Assembly (NCBI GenBank): GCA_001643475.1
Contig: LXTK01000002.1
Coordinates: 1 to 22,941, forward strand
Length of the DNA stretch: 22,941 nucleotides
Source of the DNA: Proteobacteria bacterium SPGG2
Lineage (GTDB): Bacteria > Pseudomonadota > Gammaproteobacteria > Acidiferrobacterales > SPGG2
Direction of reading: 5' to 3'
In this document: positions 1 to 6,262 of the stretch, piece after piece
Layout: every line of letters begins with the position of its first letter
How positions within the stretch are numbered: the stretch's first letter is position 1
Made by a program: the position numbers and the translations under genes
The notes under the pieces: generated by a model
Seen by the model: only the letters and a program-made list of their open reading frames with translations
What the model was told of the DNA's origin: nothing
Databases searched by the model: none

Positions 1-59
1 ACCTTGGACGTGCCAATATCAAGACCGACGATCATTTTCTTGTCAGTGTGTTTTTGCAT
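1..59 (-). CDS. ftsA: Cell division protein FtsA, N-terminal fragment cut by the window edge
   Basis: Only the first 19 codons are visible, from an ATG at 59-57 reading off the left edge. They give a short polar start followed by KKMIVGLDIGTSKV, the opening beta-strand and phosphate-1 loop of the actin/Hsp70 fold as it appears in FtsA (E. coli has a closely similar TDRKLVVGLEIGTAKV). FtsA anchors FtsZ filaments to the inner membrane at the division site. The preceding reading frame ends 2 nt upstream and carries FtsQ C-terminal sequence, which is the normal ftsQ-ftsA junction and supports the call. Another ATPase of the same fold, such as PilM, is possible on so little sequence but less likely given the FtsQ match. 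Confidence 0.75.
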   Translation of the reverse strand, partial: MQKHTDKKMIVGLDIGTSK

Positions 60-61
60 TC

Positions 62-229
62 TTACGGCGTTCCCCGTAACGCAAGCATTTCCGGTTCTTC
101 GCTTACCGGCTCGGCGTGTGGCGGATGACCGTCTTTCCAGCCTATCGTGAAGCCGTTGTTGTAACGCATATCGATGTAGTCCAATAGAGATCGTAGGGAA
201 TGATGATACGGATCAGCTCGATGTTGATA
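62..229 (-). pseudogene. ftsQ: ftsQ C-terminal remnant
   Basis: The frame ending with TAA at 64-62 encodes LLDYIDMRYNNGFTIGWK followed by an acidic/proline-rich tail. This matches the last conserved strand of FtsQ (E. coli: YVDLRYDSGAAVGW), the bitopic divisome protein that links FtsA/FtsK to FtsBL. The stop lies 2 nt before the ftsA ATG, as expected for ftsQ-ftsA. Recognisable similarity covers only about 40 codons. Further upstream this frame runs antisense-free but out of frame into the NUDIX gene and no longer resembles FtsQ. The POTRA domain, the beta domain and the membrane anchor are all missing. Either ftsQ has been cut by the neighbouring cassette, or this is a rearranged second copy, or the assembly joined two loci here. 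Confidence 0.6.
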
Positions 230-231
230 CC

Positions 232-660
232 TTATTCTGGGTTCTTCTCGCTGACAAGGGTGTGGGCCCAATCGAGGATGGGTTGTACTCGGGGCGCCAG
301 CAGCTTTCGCGTCTGTTGGTATTCTAACCAGCGAAATTCGTGGTGTTCGGGCCGACCCAACTCCGGACTTATTGGCAATGCAACCGATTGGTCTTTGGTT
401 TCCGCCACATAATAGCGGGCAACCTTGCCACGCCCGTAAGGGGGTGTCTGTCGATAGTCTTGACCCCAGTAGAATGTGAGCGCTGTCAGGGTCGTCTCTT
501 CTTCTACTTCACGGATAGCGCTCTTTAACGGATCTTCCCCGAGTTCGACCAGGCCCTTGGGAAAGTCCCAATAGTTGTACGCACGCAGTAACAGATAACA
601 TGGTCCATTGGGCTGTCTTCGAACAATGATTACACCAGCCGAAAGCGCCTTTACCTGCAC
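232..660 (-). CDS. NUDIX hydrolase, Ap4A-hydrolase-like
   Basis: This is a protein of about 142 residues. The NUDIX box is clear: a Gly of FPKGLVELGE, then REVEEETTL, fitting GX5EX7REUXEEXGU except that the Gly near the end is Thr. The preceding YLLLRAYNYWDFPKG resembles asymmetric diadenosine tetraphosphate hydrolases (NUDT2/MutT type), so a dinucleoside polyphosphate or a similar NDP-X substrate is likely but not proven. I chose GTG at 660 because homology begins there and GAGG lies 6 nt upstream. An in-frame ATG at 744 would overlap the upstream permease gene by 71 bp. It is the last gene of the exporter cassette and starts 13 nt after the permease stop, so it is probably co-transcribed. 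No link between NUDIX enzymes and this exporter type is known to me. Confidence 0.85.
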   Translation of the reverse strand: MQVKALSAGVIIVRRQPNGPCYLLLRAYNYWDFPKGLVELGEDPLKSAIREVEEETTLTALTFYWGQDYRQTPPYGRGKVARYYVAETKDQSVALPISPELGRPEHHEFRWLEYQQTRKLLAPRVQPILDWAHTLVSEKNPE

Positions 661-673
661 ACGCCGCCTCGTG

Positions 674-1870
674 CTACTCCGCGCGTAGGGCTTCGACCGG
701 ATCGAGCTTTGCCGCCCGATGGGCGGGAAACACACCAGCCGCAAGCCCGATCAAAATAGCGAGACATTCAGCCAGCAACACATACAACCAGGGGGTACTG
801 ATGGGGAGTGCGGGAATCAATACTTTCAACAAGTATGCACCACCGACACCCAGAATGAGCCCTAACAGCCCACCAATTGCCGCCAGGAACGCGGCTTCAC
901 CCATGAATAGCGCCAACACTTGTAGGCGGCCCGCACCAAGCGCGCGTAACAAGCCAATCTCTGCGATACGTTCATTCACCGCAATAATCATGATGGTCAA
1001 AATACCAACGCCGCCGACCAGCAGTGAAATGCCACCCAACGCACCGACCGCAAACGTCAACACGTTTAGGATGGAACCCAACACGTCAAGCATTTGTGCC
1101 TGGGTGGTAATGGTAAAGTCTTCAACGCCGTGTCGTGACATGAGGGTGCGACGTATGCCGGCAACAATCTCCTCCACCGGTGCTTGCGCGGCATAGAGCA
1201 AGTCGATTTCCATTAAACTATCGCGATTGAAGAGCTCCAGTGCTTTGGCGGCGGGAATATAAACGGCGTCGTCGATGTCTATACCCAATACATTGCCCTT
1301 GGATTCCATGACGCCGATCACACGATAACGATCACCCCCGACGCGTATGCGCTGTCCAAGTGGATTGGCAGAACCAAATAATTCACGTTTGAGTTTGGCG
1401 CCCAATACCGCGAATGCGCGCGCCGCCCGTGGATCATCGTTGGGTAGAAATCGTCCAGCCGAAACCTTGAAGCTATAGGTCGAAGGAAAATCGGCACCGG
1501 CACCGGCTACCAAGGTACGTCGGCGCTTGTTCTTGACCTTGGCCTCGGCGTTCCCCTGCACGATCGGTACGGTTGTTAGTATGTGTGATACGCGCCGCAA
1601 AGCTTCGGCATCTTCGATTGTCAGCGGCCGAATCGTTTTTAGTAGCCCTGGCACGCCGTGGGTAAGGGTGCGACCGGGTGTAACGATGATCAAATGGGTA
1701 CCGAACTGCGTGAATTCAGACAGTACGTAGCGATGGATGCCTTCCCCGATCGATGTCAGCAACACAACCGCGGCTATTCCGACTGCAATGCCCAGTGTCG
1801 TCAACGCCGAGCGTAGTCGGTGGGCGAATATGGCGCCGGTAGCGAGACGTGTGAAATCGAGAACGGTCAT
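674..1870 (-). CDS. ABC transporter permease, FtsX/MacB type (second permease)
   Basis: This 398-residue protein has the four-helix FtsX/MacB layout. A first membrane segment lies at about 18-42, followed by a long periplasmic MacB-type core domain (about 45-265). Three more hydrophobic segments lie at about 270-298, 315-350 and 360-382. It ends in the typical PAHRAAKLDPVEALRAE tail, and NERIAEIGLLRALGA contains the coupling-helix motif of this family. Such permeases are mechanotransmitters that pass ATPase movement to the periplasm rather than forming a classical channel. Its ATG follows the stop of the first permease by 1 nt, with GGAG just upstream. It is clearly a paralogue of that gene, so the pair probably forms a heterodimer, as in LolCE-like systems. 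Substrate unknown. Confidence 0.9.
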   Translation of the reverse strand: MTVLDFTRLATGAIFAHRLRSALTTLGIAVGIAAVVLLTSIGEGIHRYVLSEFTQFGTHLIIVTPGRTLTHGVPGLLKTIRPLTIEDAEALRRVSHILTTVPIVQGNAEAKVKNKRRRTLVAGAGADFPSTYSFKVSAGRFLPNDDPRAARAFAVLGAKLKRELFGSANPLGQRIRVGGDRYRVIGVMESKGNVLGIDIDDAVYIPAAKALELFNRDSLMEIDLLYAAQAPVEEIVAGIRRTLMSRHGVEDFTITTQAQMLDVLGSILNVLTFAVGALGGISLLVGGVGILTIMIIAVNERIAEIGLLRALGAGRLQVLALFMGEAAFLAAIGGLLGLILGVGGAYLLKVLIPALPISTPWLYVLLAECLAILIGLAAGVFPAHRAAKLDPVEALRAE

Positions 1871-1871
1871 T

Positions 1872-3077
1872 TTATCTCCGTGACAACGCCTGCGCCGGAT
1901 CGAGACGTGCCGCCCGTCTTGCCGGCAACATGCTGAATAACAGCCCAGTTCCCAACGCCACCGCCAGCGCCCCGACTATCGCCCACCACGGGGTACCTAT
2001 GGGTAACGCTGGGTAGAAACGCCCAATGATCCAACCTCCCATCCTGCCAATAACAAGCCCCAGCACGGCACCGATCAGTGAAAGTGCGCCGGCCTCCGTA
2101 ACGAAGAGTATGAGTATGCATCGCCCGGATGCCCCCAGGGCCTTTAACAGACCAATCTCTGCGGTACGTTGTGAAACTGCGACCAGCATGACATTCATGA
2201 TCAAGATGCCGGCCACCGCCAGGCTGATGGCGGCGATGCCCGCTACCGTGAGCGTGAGTGCGTGCAGAACATTATCGAAAGTCGACAGCAGCGCATCTTG
2301 CGTAATGACGGTGATGTCGTCTTCACCATCGTGGCGTGAGCGCACAATGTCGATGATATCCTTCTGCGCCAGTGGAATCGCTTCGCGCGTACGTGCCTCC
2401 ACCAGAATGCGAAACAAAGAGGCGGTGTCGAACAGTGACAATGCCGAAGCCACCGGTACTACCACGATCTCCTCCACATCGATGCCGATGGTTCGTCCCT
2501 CCGATGCGAGCACGCCGATGACGCGAAAACGACGATCGCCCAGCCGCACCCACTCGCCCAGCGCCTTGTCGGCACCAAAAAGCTCCTGGCGAATCTTGGC
2601 GCCAAGTACACATACTGGGGACGCCCGCCGTGGATCGATTTTTGGCAAAAAGCGGCCCTGAGCCATAGTCAGATGACGCACATCCAGAAACTCGCGGGTT
2701 GAACCGACTATGATGGACTCACGATCTCGCCGACGGTAGGAGACGGCTGCGCTACCTACGACGATAGGGGCGACGCGGCGAACGGCCCGACTGCGATTAA
2801 GCGCCATGGCATCGTCGATGGTTAGGTCACGCGGGGTTTCGCCAAGCAATAGCGGCGGACCGCCGGTTGTCTCTGAGCGCCCCGGTAACACGATAAGCAA
2901 ATGCGTCCCTAACGACGCAAATTCGGCGACTACGAATCGGCGTGCACCTTCACCGAGTGAAGTCAAAACGACCACCGCCGCCACACCGATGGCCATTGCT
3001 AATAGCATGAGCCCCGTACGTAACGAATACCCCCGCAACGACTTTAACGCGAACCCCAATATGTCGGCGGCCATCAT
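1872..3077 (-). CDS. ABC transporter permease, FtsX/MacB type (first permease)
   Basis: This 401-residue paralogue of the downstream permease has the same order: N-terminal helix (about 17-42), MacB-like periplasmic domain, and three C-terminal helices ending in LPARRAARLDPAQALSRR. Shared landmarks include TSLGEGARRFVVAEF, VLGAKIRQELFG and RTAEIGLLKALGA, the last being the ATPase-coupling region. The start codon overlaps the ATPase stop by 4 nt (ATGA), which indicates translational coupling. The periplasmic domain and the upstream adaptor gene suggest a MacAB-like exporter acting on a periplasmic or membrane substrate. No TolC-like outer membrane gene is in the window. Confidence 0.9.
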   Translation of the reverse strand: MMAADILGFALKSLRGYSLRTGLMLLAMAIGVAAVVVLTSLGEGARRFVVAEFASLGTHLLIVLPGRSETTGGPPLLLGETPRDLTIDDAMALNRSRAVRRVAPIVVGSAAVSYRRRDRESIIVGSTREFLDVRHLTMAQGRFLPKIDPRRASPVCVLGAKIRQELFGADKALGEWVRLGDRRFRVIGVLASEGRTIGIDVEEIVVVPVASALSLFDTASLFRILVEARTREAIPLAQKDIIDIVRSRHDGEDDITVITQDALLSTFDNVLHALTLTVAGIAAISLAVAGILIMNVMLVAVSQRTAEIGLLKALGASGRCILILFVTEAGALSLIGAVLGLVIGRMGGWIIGRFYPALPIGTPWWAIVGALAVALGTGLLFSMLPARRAARLDPAQALSRR

Positions 3078-3760
3078 GTGCGTTTACCCGTCGTGGTATC
3101 ACTATCGATGCGCCCGTCTACCATGTGGAGGCGGCGCCTGGCTCGTTTCGCGATGTCAAGGTTGTGGGTGACAACAATAAGCGTAATGTCGTTGTCATTG
3201 AGCCGCTCGAGGATATCGAGGACATCTTTGCCGGAAGCGCTATCGAGATTACCAGTCGGCTCATCGGCCAGGATCACGGCCGGTTCCATGACGGTGGCGC
3301 GCGCGATGGCCACCCGTTGGCGTTGTCCGCCAGATAGCTGATCGGGTCTATGGTGTGCCCGGTCAGTAAGACCGACGGCATCGAGAATTCGGCTTACGCG
3401 TACTTTTCTCTCTGCGACCGGGACCCCCGCCAATACCATCGGTAAGGCGATGTTCTCGGTTGCACTTAGGCGTGGGACTAGATGAAAGAACTGGAACACA
3501 AACCCGATTTTGTCACGCCGCATTTCAGCTTGCGCTTGATCAGACAACGCCGTGACATCTTGGCCATCGAGTATGTATTCGCCTGAAGTAGGTTGATCAA
3601 GCAGGCCGAGGATATTGAGTAGCGTGGATTTACCGGAACCCGAAGGTCCCATCATGGCGATATATTCGCTACATTTGATATCTAGGCTCACGTCATTCAG
3701 CGCATGGACCTTTTGGTCACCGACCTCGAAGATACGATGAACCTGCTGTAGCCGAATCAC
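3074..3760 (-). CDS. ABC transporter ATP-binding protein, LolD/MacB family
   Basis: A 228-residue nucleotide-binding domain with all motifs intact: Walker A GPSGSGKST (38-46), Q-loop Gln90, signature LSGGQRQRV (142-150), Walker B VILADEP (162-168) and H-loop His199. Length and spacing fit the stand-alone ATPases that pair with FtsX-type permeases (LolD, MacB N-domain, FtsE). It overlaps the adaptor gene upstream and the first permease downstream by 4 nt each, so the three are expressed together. It powers the two-permease exporter from the cytoplasmic face. A LolD call would need LolC/E-like permeases and lipoprotein handling. The HlyD-type adaptor instead points to an efflux or export complex. 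Confidence 0.93.
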   Translation of the reverse strand: MIRLQQVHRIFEVGDQKVHALNDVSLDIKCSEYIAMMGPSGSGKSTLLNILGLLDQPTSGEYILDGQDVTALSDQAQAEMRRDKIGFVFQFFHLVPRLSATENIALPMVLAGVPVAERKVRVSRILDAVGLTDRAHHRPDQLSGGQRQRVAIARATVMEPAVILADEPTGNLDSASGKDVLDILERLNDNDITLIVVTHNLDIAKRARRRLHMVDGRIDSDTTTGKRT

Positions 3761-4950
3761 TGTTTAGGGGTGTTATCTTCGGTCGGAGCTTCTGGTATTA
3801 CGTGTGCCCCTGCTTCCACACCCTCGCGCTCAACCGAAACAACAATCATTTCCCCGTTCTCAAGACCGGAAACCACTTGTATATATTTCCAGTTGGCTAG
3901 CCCTGGTTTGAATTGGCGTTCGGCAAGCGTTCCATTATCGGGGTCATAAACGAGCACACGATATCCCTCCAGTACCGCTTCGGTCGGAACCCGCAGAATT
4001 CCCTCACGGGTGTCGAGTATGATCTCGATATCGGCACTGTAGCCAGGCAGAAGATTCTTGATTTGCTTTGGATCGGAGAACGTTGCCTCGACTTCCACCG
4101 TTCGTGCTTGCTTTTCGCGATCGAGTACGTAGGGTGCGACTCGTCGTACCCTACCTTCGAAATGTTGTCCTGAGAACGCGTCCAGGGTGATTCGTACCGG
4201 TTGTCCGGGACGCACTGCCGGCGCATCGACTTCGTCTATGGGCGCTGTGACATATAAACACTGTCGTCCTATCAGGTCGATAGCCGGCAGTGTCGCGATC
4301 CCTGGTGGTGAGGGTGTTACAAACTCGCCGAGTTTAGCGTTGATTTCTGCCACAATGCCGTCGAATGGTGCCCGCAGTATGGTGCGCTCGAGCGCCGCAC
4401 GAGTAGCGCTAACGCGTTTATTACTGACCTGAGTGGCAGCACGGGCCGCGCGACATGCGGCGGCGCCTGCGATCGCATCGGTGACGGCTCGATCGACGCG
4501 ATCTTCGGATACGAGCGCTGAGCTTTTGAGCTTGAGCAAACGTTTCGCTTCGCGATCAGCGACATCCGCCAGTACGCATGCTTCCTCTTCACGTGCCTTC
4601 GCGGCACTCGCCTCGCTTTTGACCAGGTCGACCTCTGCCTTTAGATCATCGTTCCATAGACCCAAAAGGACTTCACCTTTCTTGATGTGTTGACCCTTAC
4701 TGACCGGGAGCAGCGCCACTTGACCCCCCGTCGGTGGCGCCATCTGCGCCCGTTGACAGGCCTCTACCGTACCAGCACGTGTATTTGCTACGCTCGACTC
4801 AACGCGGCCGGTGTCGACTTGTTGCAAAATGACTGGAATCAGTTTCGGTCGTGACCAATACCACACTGCGATGAAGACGAGCACTGTCAGCGCAATGACC
4901 GCAACTATGCCCCAGTACTTGCGGCGGGGTGGGTTTTTATTCACATTCAT
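3757..4950 (-). CDS. Periplasmic adaptor (membrane fusion) protein, HlyD/MacA family
   Basis: This 397-residue protein has a basic N-terminus and one membrane anchor (about 13-32). A lipoyl half-motif around APPTGGQVALLPVSKG (71-86) is followed by an Ala/Glu/Arg-rich helical hairpin (about 105-190). The second lipoyl half begins at LRAPFDGIVAEINAKLGEF, then a beta-barrel region and a membrane-proximal domain. This is the standard architecture of RND/ABC adaptors, which bridge the inner membrane pump to an outer membrane channel. Cysteines at 64, 125, 166 and one near 252 are unusual for a periplasmic adaptor and could be paired. It is the first gene of the cassette. Sixty-nine bp separate it from the DUF523 gene upstream, room enough for its own promoter, though I see no convincing one. 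Confidence 0.88.
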   Translation of the reverse strand: MNVNKNPPRRKYWGIVAVIALTVLVFIAVWYWSRPKLIPVILQQVDTGRVESSVANTRAGTVEACQRAQMAPPTGGQVALLPVSKGQHIKKGEVLLGLWNDDLKAEVDLVKSEASAAKAREEEACVLADVADREAKRLLKLKSSALVSEDRVDRAVTDAIAGAAACRAARAATQVSNKRVSATRAALERTILRAPFDGIVAEINAKLGEFVTPSPPGIATLPAIDLIGRQCLYVTAPIDEVDAPAVRPGQPVRITLDAFSGQHFEGRVRRVAPYVLDREKQARTVEVEATFSDPKQIKNLLPGYSADIEIILDTREGILRVPTEAVLEGYRVLVYDPDNGTLAERQFKPGLANWKYIQVVSGLENGEMIVVSVEREGVEAGAHVIPEAPTEDNTPKQ

Positions 4951-5019
4951 GTTGTAACCAATGACTTCCTGAGAACTGGTCGGTTCATCATCATAACTAA
5001 GCTGGTGATCGCGTTTGTG

Positions 5020-5562
5020 TCACTCGTCGATGTGGACACCATATTGATTATGATCTTGCCAATGCCGGTAGGCGAAAACACGCTCGATAAAGTCTGCGCG
5101 AGCTTCGGGTTGGGCTAAACAGCACTCGTCTGTGACCGGCAACAAAGGCCAGTAGGACATCAACGCCTGCGCAAAGATACCAACGCCAAGGGAGCTCGGC
5201 TCGCCGCTATTGTCATAGACTTGTACGTCGCCAGTGCCACAGCTGGGCGATTGGCTTTTAAAAATATAACCACTGATGTTCTGGAGTTTCGGTGCAATCT
5301 GTTTGGCGTAGTCGCGAAGCGCCATGGTTATGTTTAACTCCGGATTGTCTACACCTACGGCTCGCGGCTGGGTTGGTTTACCCTGCAGCCTTATTGGTGG
5401 ACGGGGTACACCCATCCCGATTGCCTCCTCTGGGCAAATCGGGACGAAATCGAATAGTTCGCCAAGCGTTTCGACTATGAGCGGATCGCATTTGTGGCTA
5501 CCGTCGTAACGCACCCGATTACCAAGCAGACAACTACTTACACCAAGGCAAATTCGCTGCAT
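5020..5562 (-). CDS. DUF523 family protein (TudS-like [4Fe-4S] enzyme)
   Basis: About 180 residues. The family start MQRICLGVSSCLLG aligns with the ATG at 5562, and conserved landmarks follow: SSCLLGNRVRYDG, VPICPEEAIGMGVPRPP and KSQSPSCGTG. The Cys of each of these three sites are the expected ligands of the [4Fe-4S] cluster known for the DUF523 thiouracil desulfurase TudS. The C-terminus (PEARADFIERVFAYRHWQ) resembles the linker that leads into DUF1722 in two-domain homologues, but the protein stops there. The frame remains open upstream to a TTG at 5718 with AGGA close by, so a longer form with 52 extra residues cannot be excluded. No good ribosome site precedes 5562. Thiouracil desulfuration itself is inference from the family. 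Confidence 0.82.
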   Translation of the reverse strand: MQRICLGVSSCLLGNRVRYDGSHKCDPLIVETLGELFDFVPICPEEAIGMGVPRPPIRLQGKPTQPRAVGVDNPELNITMALRDYAKQIAPKLQNISGYIFKSQSPSCGTGDVQVYDNSGEPSSLGVGIFAQALMSYWPLLPVTDECCLAQPEARADFIERVFAYRHWQDHNQYGVHIDE

Positions 5563-5759
5563 TGGGCTAGGAACTGGGTCGGCATGTCGCGCCGTTATCG
5601 GACATTGACCTGCGCACGTCACAAATCGATTAAACATTATGCAAAAGACGGTGCTCACAAGATAGCGCCGGCAAGCAAGTACCCGCAGGGCCATCGGTTT
5701 TGCTCGTTTTTTTTGCAATTCCTAATAATGACCGCGAACGACGATTAATTCTTGGGTAC

Positions 5760-5790
5760 GCAGACAACTGTTTTATTTGAAACTTTCAAC
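5760..5790. repeat. Upstream copy of a 31-bp box (A)
   Basis: Copy A of a 31-bp element that recurs 73 bp downstream with 26 of 31 identical positions. It contains TTGAAACTTTCAA (5777-5789), a perfect 13-bp palindrome around a central C, and an imperfect CAGACAACTG. It lies in the divergent region between the DUF523 gene and the GGDEF-EAL gene and may be an operator site. Confidence 0.6.
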
Positions 5791-5832
5791 GGCAAACACA
5801 CAACGTGTGCTATCCCTCGTTCATTGTAGTGT

Positions 5833-5863
5833 GCAGACGTCTGTTTTCTTTGGAACTTTTAAC
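5833..5863. repeat. Downstream copy of the 31-bp box (B)
   Basis: Copy B of the element. Here the first half is the perfect palindrome CAGACGTCTG (5834-5843), while the TTGAAACTTTCAA half has decayed. It ends 6 bp before a TTGACA sequence, the usual place for an activator site. The 73-bp spacing to copy A is about seven DNA turns, placing both on the same face. Confidence 0.6.
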
Positions 5864-5869
5864 AGACCA

Positions 5870-5897
5870 TTGACAGTATGCGCGTGCTCATTAATCT
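5870..5897 (+). promoter_or_regulatory. Candidate sigma-70 promoter for the GGDEF-EAL gene
   Basis: A consensus -35 TTGACA (5870-5875) is followed after 16 bp by TAATCT (5892-5897), a weak -10. It points toward the GGDEF-EAL gene at 6263 and would give a leader of about 355 nt. The weak -10 together with two box copies directly upstream fits an activated promoter. Transcription start not verified. Confidence 0.4.
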
Positions 5898-5904
5898 ATG
5901 CAGT

Positions 5905-6262
5905 GTTGTGCCATGAGTTGACCGTGAGCTCGGGCTGACAGAAAAAATGGACCCTAGCCGCGATTGTTGCGGACCAAGAACAGTCGGTCACTGGCAGTAA
6001 CACCTCGTGAAGTCCTCGATTTGGGATGGGTCGGGCCGTTTTCCCACAAATTGCCCGTGGGGGTAGTGTGCGCGAAATTTTGCTTGCAGCCACGGGCTGC
6101 AGCAATTGGGTCAGTATTGGCTGGTTTGGTCAGTAGTGCCGGCCGAATAATGACGGGGAAGATGGGGGAGTTATGCGGGCGCGACAAACACCGTGGTTTT
6201 CCACCGTGTGGGCGAGACACCACGTAGGCCAACTGGTAAGATCGGCGATGGCGTGAACCTAA
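5905..6262 (+). other. Long gene-free leader with three hairpins
   Basis: About 350 bp between the candidate promoter and the GGDEF-EAL start, with no credible ORF. Three stem-loops can be read directly. (1) CCCAC 6043-6047 pairs with GTGGG 6057-6061. (2) TTGCT-t-GCAGCC (6080-6091) pairs with GGCTGCAGCAA (6095-6105) around an ACG loop, 11 pairs with one bulge. (3) ACACCGTGG (6188-6196) pairs with CCACCGTGT (6201-6209) around TTTT, 8 of 9 pairs. None is followed by a T-run, so they are not simple terminators. I do not recognise a known riboswitch; the conserved blocks of c-di-GMP (GEMM) aptamers are not evident. Confidence 0.45.

Noticed and set aside
661..744. Longer N-terminus for the NUDIX protein from ATG 744
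   Set aside because: The extra 28 residues are an out-of-frame reading of the permease C-terminus; GTG 660 has a ribosome site and fits the family start.
3757..4950. Assignment of the cassette as the lipoprotein exporter LolCDE
   Set aside because: The adaptor protein and MacB-type periplasmic domains fit an efflux/export pump better, and no Lol partner is present.
5954..6232. ORFs of about 87-92 codons on both strands in the leader region
   Set aside because: They overlap the hairpins, have no ribosome sites and no recognisable protein features.
5905..6262. c-di-GMP riboswitch (GEMM) ahead of the GGDEF-EAL gene
   Set aside because: I looked for its conserved purine-rich blocks and tetraloop/receptor signature and did not find them, so only a generic structured leader is claimed.
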